Positions 1-6,354 of a stretch of DNA of 7,988 nucleotides are shown here, piece after piece. The notes below the pieces were generated by a model, which was not told the DNA's origin, ran no database searches, and worked only from the letters and a program-made list of their open reading frames with translations. The DNA is from Nostoc sp. CHAB 5715 (GTDB lineage: Bacteria > Cyanobacteriota > Cyanobacteriia > Cyanobacteriales > Nostocaceae): assembly GCF_020829685.1 (NCBI RefSeq), contig NZ_JAIVFR010000266.1, forward strand, positions 1 through 7,988, in the 5' to 3' direction. The translations under genes were made by a program, and so were the position numbers. Every line of letters starts with the position of its first letter. Positions within the stretch are counted from its first letter, which is position 1.

Positions 1-560
1 ATGAGATTTTGGTTGAGAATTGGGACGATGACCCCTATATATTACCAGTTGATTCAACAAGTTTGGTGATATCTTGGTCACCCGATGGTAAATATATCGC
101 CTCTGGTAACATGGATCGCACAGTCATCCTTTTGGAGTGGAATAACCCCAATCCTTGGGTAATGCGAGGCTTCCCTGGCAAGATTCGTCACTTGGCATGG
201 TCAGATACACCCACCAAGTCAGGCGCTTCTCTGCTAGCAGCTTCCAGTGTTGAAGGGATAGTTGTGTGGGAAAAAGAGGACTTGGAATGGGATGCTAGAG
301 TCCTAGCAAGGCATGAAGACATTGTAGAATCAATCCAATTTCAACCAAAATCTCATCTGCTAGCTTCAGCGGGAGTTGATGGCTTGGTTTGCCTGTGGAA
401 TCAAGGTAAGCGACTTACTCAGATTCTCGATGGTGCTAATGGTGGATTTTCTTGCCTATCTTGGCATCCTCAAGAGTTGCAACTGGCCGCTGGGGGAAAA
501 AACGGCGAATTAATTATCTGGTCAAAGGGAACACGGGGGCAAGGATTTAGCCGTCGTTAA
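1..560 (+). CDS. WD40 repeat protein, 3' part (5' end outside window)
   Basis: This is the C-terminal part of a WD40 beta-propeller protein. The frame is open to the left window edge (codons GAG, ATT precede the TTG at 9), so the true start is probably upstream; TTG 9 has no visible ribosome-binding site. Counting from TTG 9, about 183 residues show four blade-like units. Each ends in a hydrophobic-Trp strand (LLEW near 44, VVW near 87, CLW near 130, IIW near 171) and is preceded by typical turns such as SPDGKYIASG and LASAGVDG. WD40 propellers are protein-interaction scaffolds, and no enzymatic residues are visible. The protein ends in a short basic tail at TAA 558-560. The stop lies 18 bases before the znuB-like remnant on the other strand. 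The specific partner or role cannot be read from this part; the family call is strong. Confidence 0.85.
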   Translation, partial: EILVENWDDDPYILPVDSTSLVISWSPDGKYIASGNMDRTVILLEWNNPNPWVMRGFPGKIRHLAWSDTPTKSGASLLAASSVEGIVVWEKEDLEWDARVLARHEDIVESIQFQPKSHLLASAGVDGLVCLWNQGKRLTQILDGANGGFSCLSWHPQELQLAAGGKNGELIIWSKGTRGQGFSRR

Positions 561-578
561 CAAATATCCCAATTTGCA

Positions 579-865
579 TCACTTGGTCTTTTGAGATTTG
601 AACTGGCTAAAACCCACATTCCGCAGGTGCTCCGGCGTAGCCCAACCCAGGCATCGTAAATGCTGTATTTTTGAAAGTGACTTAAATGCTGCACTTGAGA
701 AGCATGACAGCACCACCATTAGAAAATCTTACCTGCTAGCTGCCCTGGTTTCAAGTCTTCCTAGCTGATATACATGCCGCTGACACTGCCAAGTACACCC
801 AAAACTGTGCCAACTGCCATTATGATTTTCTCTTGTTCAAGCAGAACATGAATTTCACCCGTTGG
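579..865 (-). pseudogene. Decayed metal-ABC permease (znuB-like) remnant
   Basis: Reading the minus strand from 865 gives 34 codons ending in GSVSGMYIS and a TAG at 761-763. Nineteen of them (MAVGTVLGVLGSVSGMYIS) match MQLGAVIGVISSVTGMYIS of the intact ZnuB at 4683-5567, 12 of 19 residues and 42 of 57 bases by hand count. After the stop, traces continue (a short Gly-Gly-Ala-Val-like stretch near 700-715). The last 12 codons, FSQFKSQKTK plus stop at 579-581, nearly copy the intact ZnuB end FSQLKSQKTK. Order and strand match a real znuB gene, so this looks like the 3' third of a second permease gene with internal stops, frameshifts and some unrelated sequence (about 618-700). Homology begins only a few bases beyond the coaT stop. 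It cannot make a functional channel. Local GC (25/60 in 781-840) is lower than in the adjacent coaT. Confidence 0.7.
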
Positions 866-870
866 TTCTG

Positions 871-2781
871 CTAATTTCTGAGCAATCGTAACCCACTCAA
901 AATTACCAGTACTGTTGATCCTTCATGCCCAACAACACCAAGGGGTAGAGTGATATTGCCTGCAAAATTGACCGCAATTAGCAGCACAATAAAGCCGAGC
1001 GCAAACACGATATTTTGTTTGACAACTCGGTGCGATCGCCGTCCCAATTTGACGGCTACTGCAATTTTCTCTAATCGATCTGCCACCAACACGATGTCAG
1101 CGGTTTCTAGAGCCACATCGCTGCCGGCAACGCCCATCGCAATGCCAACCGAGGCTTGCGCGAGCGCAGGCGCATCATTAATGCCATCCCCGACCATTGC
1201 CACCGTATTGTATTGGGTTTGCAGTTGACGAATGATGTGCAACTTATCTTCTGGCAACAGTTCGGCATAAACCCGATCAACTCCGATCACTTGAGCAATG
1301 CTGTGAGCCGTGCGTTGGTTGTCGCCAGTCAGCATGATGATTTGCTCGATACCCAGCTTTTTAAGTTGAGCGATCGCTCGTGCTGCTTCGGGTCGTACTT
1401 GATCAGCAATCGCAATTATACCCATCACCTCTTGAGCTTGAGCCACCCAAACAACCGTTTTTCCATCTTGCTCTAGCGAATCCGCAAACTGCACCAGTTC
1501 AACGGGTAAATCAGCGATGGACTGATTCACAAAATCAGCAGTGCCAACAAACACCGATTGCTTGCGCCAACTGCCTGCAATGCCTTGACCAGGGTGTGCC
1601 TGCACATCGGTCGCCCGTGACCAATCTAACGCTTGTGCGGCTTGAACAATTGCCGCCCCAATTGGATGCTCTGAGCCGGATTCCAGGGCAGCAGCAACTT
1701 GCAAGACTTCTGAAGAGGAAACTCCCACTGCCGGAATCACCTGGCAAACTTGTAGCTGTCCGGTGGTGAGCGTACCCGTTTTATCAAAAGCGATCGCCCG
1801 CACTTTGCCAATTCTCTCTAACTGGGCACCGTTCTTGAACAAGATTCCCTGCCTCGCTCCATTGGCGATACCAGATAGCAAGGTTGGCATAATTGCTGCC
1901 ATTAATGCACAAGGCGACGCGACGACTAGAAAAATCAATGCCCGATAAATCGTCGTTTCCCAACTCCAGTGCAGCAGGAATGGCGGCAGCACTGCCAGCA
2001 ATATTCCAACCACCACGATGACGCGAGCATACCCATGTTCAAATCGTTCAATGAATTGCTGGGAAGGTGGTGTCTCCGTTTGTGCCTGCTCCACCAATCG
2101 AATCACGCGCCGTAGCAGGCTACTCTCTGGCGGTTGATGAACTTTGAGTTTTAAGGCTCCATTGCCATTGAGCGTTCCGGCGAATACTTCATCCCCAATC
2201 GTCTTTTCAACCGGAATCGATTCTCCTGTAATCGCTGCTTGATTCAACGTACTAAATCCCTCTAGAATTAGTCCGTCTGTTGGAATGAGTTCTCCTGGCT
2301 TGATCACAATTTGATCACCTAATTCTAATTGGTCAATCGGAACTGACGCTTCTGTGCCCGATCGCAACACTTGTGCCGTATCAGAAGTCAGGCTCATCAA
2401 GCTCCGAATGCTGCGATCGGTGCGTTGCATCGCGTAATCTTCCAATGCGCCACTGATCGCAAAGATCAAAATCAACGCTGCCCCATCAACAATCAGGTAG
2501 TATTCCTGTCGCCACAAACCCAGTCCTGCGGCTCCCAGGGCTGCCACAATCATCAGCAGATCTACATCAAGTTCTTTTTCTTTGACGAGCGTGGTTAGCC
2601 CTGCACGGGCGCTCTCATACCCTCCAGTGACGTAAGCAGCAGGCAGAATCAGCAACGCCAGTCCAGTCCATCCAAACTGTAGTGCTATCCATCCGAGTAG
2701 GAGCAAGCAGCCACAGAGGAGAGCCACAAAAGCTTTTGAGTGTGTTTTTGCCAGTTGGGGCAGCCGCAATGGGTAAAGCAT
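871..2781 (-). CDS. coaT: Cobalt-exporting P1B-4-type ATPase CoaT
   Basis: This inner-membrane P-type ATPase pumps divalent metal, most likely Co2+, out of the cytoplasm. Its 636 residues carry the full motif set: actuator TGES (185-188), transmembrane metal motif SPC (289-291), phosphorylation DKTGT with Asp333, nucleotide-domain HP (372-373), hinge GDGIND (531-536) and HEGST (619-623). SPC plus HEGST is the signature of subgroup P1B-4 (CoaT/CtpD type), in contrast to the CPC/CPx motif of copper or zinc pumps. There is no N-terminal GMTCxxC metal-binding domain, as expected for this subgroup. Hydrophobic segments lie near 17-55, 74-112, 253-305 and 588-632. The ATG at 2779-2781 is chosen because an in-frame TAG lies just upstream. 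The gene diverges from coaR across an 80-bp gap with a MerR-type operator, the arrangement known from Synechocystis. GC is higher than in the znuBC genes. Some P1B-4 pumps also move zinc or iron, so substrate is inferred partly from the regulator. Confidence 0.93.
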   Translation of the reverse strand: MLYPLRLPQLAKTHSKAFVALLCGCLLLLGWIALQFGWTGLALLILPAAYVTGGYESARAGLTTLVKEKELDVDLLMIVAALGAAGLGLWRQEYYLIVDGAALILIFAISGALEDYAMQRTDRSIRSLMSLTSDTAQVLRSGTEASVPIDQLELGDQIVIKPGELIPTDGLILEGFSTLNQAAITGESIPVEKTIGDEVFAGTLNGNGALKLKVHQPPESSLLRRVIRLVEQAQTETPPSQQFIERFEHGYARVIVVVGILLAVLPPFLLHWSWETTIYRALIFLVVASPCALMAAIMPTLLSGIANGARQGILFKNGAQLERIGKVRAIAFDKTGTLTTGQLQVCQVIPAVGVSSSEVLQVAAALESGSEHPIGAAIVQAAQALDWSRATDVQAHPGQGIAGSWRKQSVFVGTADFVNQSIADLPVELVQFADSLEQDGKTVVWVAQAQEVMGIIAIADQVRPEAARAIAQLKKLGIEQIIMLTGDNQRTAHSIAQVIGVDRVYAELLPEDKLHIIRQLQTQYNTVAMVGDGINDAPALAQASVGIAMGVAGSDVALETADIVLVADRLEKIAVAVKLGRRSHRVVKQNIVFALGFIVLLIAVNFAGNITLPLGVVGHEGSTVLVILSGLRLLRN

Positions 2782-2806
2782 GAACTATGAGTGAGGGAAC
2801 TCTCCC

Positions 2807-2838
2807 ACGCTAAACCTTGACATTAACACTAATGTCAA
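2807..2838 (-). promoter_or_regulatory. coaT promoter, MerR-type long spacer
   Basis: On the minus strand a consensus -35 TTGACA (2838 to 2833) is followed after 20 bases by TAGCGT (2812 to 2807) as a weak -10. A 19-20 bp spacer is characteristic of promoters that a MerR-family protein must distort to activate. The putative transcript would start about 20 bases before the coaT ATG. The -10 is a poor match, so its exact position is uncertain. Confidence 0.6.
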
Positions 2839-2840
2839 GG
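2815..2840. promoter_or_regulatory. CoaR operator, perfect 10-6-10 inverted repeat
   Basis: CCTTGACATT (2815-2824) and AATGTCAAGG (2831-2840) are perfect reverse complements separated by aacact. The palindrome lies between the coaT -35 and -10 elements and ends 21 bases before the coaR start codon. This is where a dimeric MerR-family regulator binds. Being symmetrical, it contains TTGACA on both strands and may serve coaR autoregulation too. Confidence 0.8.
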
Positions 2841-2861
2841 TGTTGGCTTCTGGCTTGTAGG

Positions 2862-3965
2862 ATGATTGAAGGTTTCACCATCAAAGAACTGACCGATTCA
2901 GTTGGCAGTGATATTACCCCCCGCATGGTGCGGCACTATCACCAGTTGGGATTAATGCCTCAGCCTGTGCGATCGCGCGGAAACTATCGCCTCTATACTG
3001 ATCAGGATGTGCAACGGCTGCAACGCATTGTGGCACTGAAACAGCAAGGCTTTCAGCTTTCCCATATTCACAAACTGTTGGAAGCAGAACCGGAAGCGGA
3101 ACAAGCAACGTTGATGGCGCAACTTCAGCAGCAGTACAGAACCATCATTCAGCAAATTAGTCAATTGCGGCAGACGGCAGCGGCACTAGAAGGACTATTG
3201 GGGCGCGATCGCCACTGCCAAACGACCCAAGCCGAAGTCCTTGCCCAACTCAAGCTGCTGGACGTTGAAACGCAGACAGGATTGGGCGGCTTGGAAAAAC
3301 TTTGGTGTGGGTTGGATGCTCAAGTTCATGCCCATCCGGAAGCCTTTCAGGAATCGCTTCAGCGGTTGCTGCCTGACCTGTCAGACAGATCGGAAATTGA
3401 GGTAGATTTGCTCTCCAAGCTGGTGCTGGCGAGTGGCGATGTCAGTTTAGTTCCATTTGTGCGATTGGGGAACCAAGCCCTCGCTGCTAGCCGCACTGCT
3501 TTCAAATCGGGGTGTCAGGTGGTGGTGGATGTGCCCACGGTGAGTGCGGCGATCGACCAAACCCGACTGGCTCACCTGGGTTGTCAGGTGCAAACTTTGA
3601 TTGACAATCCTCATATCACCAGTGCTGCCGAAGCAGAACTTGCATTCTGGCAAAGTCCTGACTGGAAAGATCACTTGCAGCAACTTCCAACCGGATGTGT
3701 GATCGCGATCGGCTATGCCCCGTCAGTGCTACTGGCAGTCTGTGAGGCAATTCACCAGGGTCTCATTCAGCCTGCGCTAGTGATTGGAATGCCGATCGGC
3801 TTCAGTCACGCCCCGGCGGCGAAGCGTAAACTGATGCAGTCTGGCATTCCCTTTATCACTGTTGAAGGAACGTTAGGGGGTGGGTTACTCGCCGCTACCG
3901 CTCTGAATGCGCTGGTGGAATCATTAATTGAGAAGCCAGATTGCCACTGTTATCTGGGTAAGTGA
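2862..3965 (+). CDS. coaR: Cobalt-responsive MerR-family activator CoaR with CobH-like domain
   Basis: This is a cytoplasmic transcription activator that senses excess cobalt and turns on coaT. From ATG 2862 it is 367 residues. Residues about 4-73 are a MerR winged helix-turn-helix (TPRMVRHYHQLGL, then NYRLYTDQDVQRL). Residues 75-112 are a Gln-rich dimerisation helix. Residues about 150-355 resemble precorrin-8X methylmutase CobH (LASGDVSLVPF, VVDVPTVSAAI, ALVIGMPIGF, ITVEGTLGGGLLAATALNAL). The C-terminus ends in Cys361-His362-Cys363, the CHC metal motif known from Synechocystis CoaR. The position of the CobH catalytic His appears to hold Leu189, which suggests a sensing rather than enzymatic role. 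A longer in-frame start, TTG 2817, would place the operator inside the coding region and add 15 non-MerR-like residues, so ATG 2862 is preferred; a GTAGG lies directly before it. The stop is one base from the znuA-like fragment on the other strand. Confidence 0.92.
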   Translation: MIEGFTIKELTDSVGSDITPRMVRHYHQLGLMPQPVRSRGNYRLYTDQDVQRLQRIVALKQQGFQLSHIHKLLEAEPEAEQATLMAQLQQQYRTIIQQISQLRQTAAALEGLLGRDRHCQTTQAEVLAQLKLLDVETQTGLGGLEKLWCGLDAQVHAHPEAFQESLQRLLPDLSDRSEIEVDLLSKLVLASGDVSLVPFVRLGNQALAASRTAFKSGCQVVVDVPTVSAAIDQTRLAHLGCQVQTLIDNPHITSAAEAELAFWQSPDWKDHLQQLPTGCVIAIGYAPSVLLAVCEAIHQGLIQPALVIGMPIGFSHAPAAKRKLMQSGIPFITVEGTLGGGLLAATALNALVESLIEKPDCHCYLGK

Positions 3966-3966
3966 C

Positions 3967-4245
3967 CTACTTCGGCTGAAATGCGGTGTACTGACCGCCT
4001 AACCCTTCAACGATCGCCCTGGTATTAGCAATCAGCATTTTGGGGTAGGTATCGCCCTCGGAGCCTGCTTCTCCCAAACCATCGGCAAACAGTTCTTGAT
4101 CTGACACCTTCACGTTCGCCTCTTTTGCCACCGTTTCAATTAGCTTGGGATTGGCTGACACTTCCGCAAAAATGGTTGGCACCTGATCGGCTCTAATCTC
4201 GTCAGTCAGTTCTTTCACTCGTGTGGCAGTGGGTTTTTCCTCAAA
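3967..4245 (-). pseudogene. znuA-like C-terminal fragment (truncated)
   Basis: The minus strand encodes the last quarter of a cluster A-I metal-binding lipoprotein. It includes VPTIFAE, the conserved metal-site Asp in ELFADGLGE, and MLIANTR before IVEGLGG. Against the intact ZnuA at 6355-7374 the final 87 residues match at 59 positions by hand count. Homology runs upstream of the GTG at 4218 through FEEKPTATRV to about 4243, and an in-frame TAA follows at 4246-4248. The signal peptide, N-lobe and three His ligands are all missing, so the product could not bind metal or be exported. GTG 4218 is only the first start codon in the remnant. At 68% identity it is not a recent copy of the neighbouring znuA; a diverged paralogue or an acquired homologue is more likely. 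It ends one base from the coaR stop. Its GC (32/60 in 4021-4080) resembles coaT rather than znuBC. Confidence 0.85.
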
Positions 4246-4247
4246 TT

Positions 4248-4557
4248 ATGAATAAAATTGCACTGACTTTACTTTGCTGCTCTAGCTTTTTTTGCCTTGA
4301 CAGTACTAAATGTCAACCCAGCTTTTGCGAAGAAGCTTTCTCCCCAAGATTTAGCCAATCCTACTTTGAGAGCAGCTGATACTCAGACAGTTAATGTACC
4401 CGTTTCCCAAGAATATCCCCAATCTCAATCAATCCGCTCTCTAGAAACAGAGAGAATAAAACAGCTTGCCATCCAAAAGTTTGGTTGCGATTGCTCTAGC
4501 TGTCAAGCTCTTGGCAGTCAGATGCTACTACAAGGTCAACTGCCCACACCACAGTAA
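4248..4557 (+). pseudogene. Small secreted CxCxxC protein gene with frameshifted signal peptide
   Basis: I do not recognise this family. The main frame (readable from 4267, stop TAA 4555-4557) encodes a hydrophobic stretch ending VLNVNPAFA, a good signal-peptidase site, then about 76 polar residues with a Cys motif GCDCSSC near the C-terminus. An ATG at 4248 starts MNKIALT in a different frame; removing one base between about 4260 and 4293 joins them into a normal 102-residue secreted precursor. Two sites are plausible: the extra A near 4266 that creates a TGA in the main frame, or the seven-T run at 4287-4293. As written, translation could start only at TTG 4297, which lacks a ribosome-binding site and most of the signal peptide. 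The ATG directly abuts the znuA fragment, so the native promoter appears lost too. It could alternatively be a sequencing error in the T run. Confidence 0.6.
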
Positions 4558-4567
4558 TTGAGATTGG

Positions 4568-4686
4568 ATGAGCCAGTTGAAATCATCCTCTGGATTCGCT
4601 AGAACATTCCGACGCAAGGCGACACCTTCGCCCCCTCAACGGGGGAAACCCCCGCACAAGGATGGCTCAGGAACGCACTGGCTCAT
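4568..4686. repeat. Hairpin-rich spacer bounded by 10-bp inverted repeat
   Basis: ATGAGCCAGT (4568-4577) and ACTGGCTCAT (4677-4686) are perfect reverse complements about 100 bp apart. Inside are GGCGA-CACCT-TCGCC (4618-4632) and CCCCC-TCAAC-GGGGG (4631-4645), which can also refold as GGGGG-AAA-CCCCC. The right arm overlaps the znuB stop codon. The element lies between convergent genes, so it may act as a bidirectional terminator. It also has the look of the small palindromic repeats common in Nostoc-type genomes. It contains no coding capacity. Confidence 0.4.
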
Positions 4687-5567
4687 TTTGTCTTTTGAGA
4701 TTTTAACTGGCTAAATAGTCTAGCTCTTTGATGAGCCATTTCTGGTCTGGTCAAAATTCCCTGAGTAGGGCTAAAAAATAATGCTAATAAAAATAGTACG
4801 GAAACAACTAAAACTATAGCCGCACCTGATGGCACATTCAAATAGTAGCTAATATACATTCCAGTTACACTGCTAATCACACCAATAACTGCGCCTAATT
4901 GCATCATTTGGTGTAACTCTTTCACTAATAAATAAGCTGTAATTCCTGGGCCAATCAATAGTGAAACAACTAACACTACACCCACGGTTTGCATACTGGC
5001 AATAATTGTTAGGGTAATAGCACCAGTTAAACCAAAGTGAATCCAATTAATTGGCAAACCGCTCGCTTGAGCGCCAAGTGGATCAAAAGTATAAAATAGC
5101 AATTCTTTGTAAAATAGCTTAACTAAAAGCAATATAACAATTGTGATAATTACAGTGCGCTTCACATCATCTGTAGTTACACCTAAGATGTCACCAAATA
5201 AAAACTGATGCAGGTCTAATTTGCTTTTTAATAGGGTAATCAACATGATACCCAAGGCTAAAAATCCCGAAAAAACTAATGCCATTGCTGCATCAACTTT
5301 GATGCGAGATTGAGATTGAATCCAAGTAATGACAAAAGTGCTGAGAGTTCCAGATATAAATGCACCTAAGAAAATATCAATACCTAAGAAAAAGGCTATA
5401 GCTAGTCCTGGTAAAACTGCATGAGCAATGACATCTCCTAATAATCCCATACGTTGAACAATCAGATAAGTACCGACAACAGCGCAAAGAATACCCAACA
5501 GAATTGCTGTGGTAATAGCTCCCCGCATGAACTCAAAACTTAAAGGTTCAATTAGCCAATTCAACAT
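4683..5567 (-). CDS. znuB: Zinc ABC transporter permease ZnuB
   Basis: This is the inner-membrane channel subunit of a zinc uptake ABC transporter of the ABC-3 family. The 294 residues, normal for the family, are almost entirely hydrophobic with about eight membrane helices. Family hallmarks are GLLGDVIAHAVLPGLAIAFF (near 41-60), the FLFGDILGV loop, FDPLGAQASGLP in the mid-cytoplasmic coupling region, and VGVVLVVSLLIGPGITAYLL followed by GMYISYYLNVPSGA. The ATG (5565-5567) overlaps the znuC stop by one base (TAATG), so translation is probably coupled. The C-terminus FSQLKSQKTK is almost duplicated at 579-611. The gene is AT-rich (21/60 GC in 5161-5220). Manganese permeases of this family look similar; zinc is favoured because the operon sits behind a Zur-type operator and beside a three-His ZnuA. 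Confidence 0.88.
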   Translation of the reverse strand: MLNWLIEPLSFEFMRGAITTAILLGILCAVVGTYLIVQRMGLLGDVIAHAVLPGLAIAFFLGIDIFLGAFISGTLSTFVITWIQSQSRIKVDAAMALVFSGFLALGIMLITLLKSKLDLHQFLFGDILGVTTDDVKRTVIITIVILLLVKLFYKELLFYTFDPLGAQASGLPINWIHFGLTGAITLTIIASMQTVGVVLVVSLLIGPGITAYLLVKELHQMMQLGAVIGVISSVTGMYISYYLNVPSGAAIVLVVSVLFLLALFFSPTQGILTRPEMAHQRARLFSQLKSQKTK

Positions 5568-6295
5568 TAAACTACTTCCCTATTAAATATAAATATACTA
5601 TCTCCATAAGCACGTTGAATATTATCTGCTGTCATCACTTCTTTCATCGAACCATTAGCAATCATTTGTTTATTCAACAATAATAACTGGTCACATTTTG
5701 TTAAAGCTGTTCCTAAATCATGAGTGATTACTAGCAAAATCTTGCCTTGGGATTTCAGTTCCTCAAACACATCAAACATGATGGCTTCTGTCTTTTTATC
5801 AACCCCAACAAATGGTTCATCAAAGAATAATAATTCGGCTTGTTGTGCCAAAGCTCGTGCTAAAAATACTCGCTGCTGTTGTCCGCCTGATAACTCTCCA
5901 ATTTGACGCGATCGCAACTCTAGCATCCCCACCCTCACTAGAGCATCTTTAACTATTTCTTGAGATGGCCGTGAAGGTGCGCGAAACCAGCCTGTATGCA
6001 CAGTCCGCGCCATCAGTACCACATTCCAGACTGTTATCGGGTAATCCCAGTCAATCTGCGATCGCTGTGGTACATACGCAACAGAATTTAATTGTTGTTT
6101 CAAAGCGCGATCGCGAAATTTTACAACTCCACTCGTGGTTGGTACTAAGCCCAAAATCGCCTTCACCATCGTGCTTTTACCAGCACCATTGGGGCCAATC
6201 ACACCCACAATTTGTCCCGGTAAGGAACGGAAACTCACATCCTCAACCGCCGTGACTCCCCGGTAATTTACAGCTAAATGTTTAACCTCTAACAT
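5567..6295 (-). CDS. znuC: Zinc ABC transporter ATP-binding protein ZnuC
   Basis: This is the cytoplasmic ATPase that powers zinc import through ZnuB. Its 242 residues hold a complete nucleotide-binding domain: Walker A GPNGAGKST (34-42), Q-loop PQ (76-77), signature LSGGQ (135-139), Walker B LLFFDEP (155-161) with catalytic Glu160, and H-loop His192 (ITHD). The length is typical of metal ABC ATPases. The ATG at 6293-6295 gives the expected N-terminus LEVKHLAVNYRGVTAVEDV; no strong ribosome-binding site precedes it. It is the first gene of a znuC-znuB operon and diverges from znuA across 59 bp that contain the Zur-like site. Three HIP1 octamers lie within the gene. Confidence 0.9.
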   Translation of the reverse strand: MLEVKHLAVNYRGVTAVEDVSFRSLPGQIVGVIGPNGAGKSTMVKAILGLVPTTSGVVKFRDRALKQQLNSVAYVPQRSQIDWDYPITVWNVVLMARTVHTGWFRAPSRPSQEIVKDALVRVGMLELRSRQIGELSGGQQQRVFLARALAQQAELLFFDEPFVGVDKKTEAIMFDVFEELKSQGKILLVITHDLGTALTKCDQLLLLNKQMIANGSMKEVMTADNIQRAYGDSIFIFNREVV

Positions 6296-6315
6296 ACATA
6301 ATTTTTACCGTTTGT

Positions 6316-6332
6316 ATGATAATGATTATCAT
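6316..6332. promoter_or_regulatory. Zur box between znuC and znuA
   Basis: ATGATAATGATTATCAT is a perfect 17-bp palindrome (8-1-8) and contains the core TGATAAT-N-ATTATCA seen in cyanobacterial Zur operators. Its centre is 31 bases before the znuA ATG and 29 bases before the znuC ATG, so one site can control both divergent transcripts. Zinc-loaded Zur would repress here. Fur boxes share this look, so the assignment rests on the zinc genes beside it. Confidence 0.82.
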
Positions 6333-6354
6333 TGTATCTTGAGTAATCAGATTT

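Noticed and set aside
950..1769. Several plus-strand open frames opposite coaT
   Set aside because: They lie wholly antisense to a gene with a complete motif set, have no recognisable domains and no ribosome-binding sites.
2817..2861. Longer coaR start at TTG 2817 (15 extra residues)
   Set aside because: It would put the perfect operator within the coding sequence and adds residues unlike a MerR N-terminus; ATG 2862 begins the normal MerR fold.
3967..4218. An 83-residue protein starting at GTG 4218 as a genuine gene
   Set aside because: Homology to ZnuA continues upstream of the GTG, and all His ligands and the signal peptide are missing, so it is a truncated remnant.
579..4715. The segment as an insertion sequence or integrative element
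   Set aside because: No transposase or integrase gene and no terminal inverted repeats at its ends; only the direct repeat is present.
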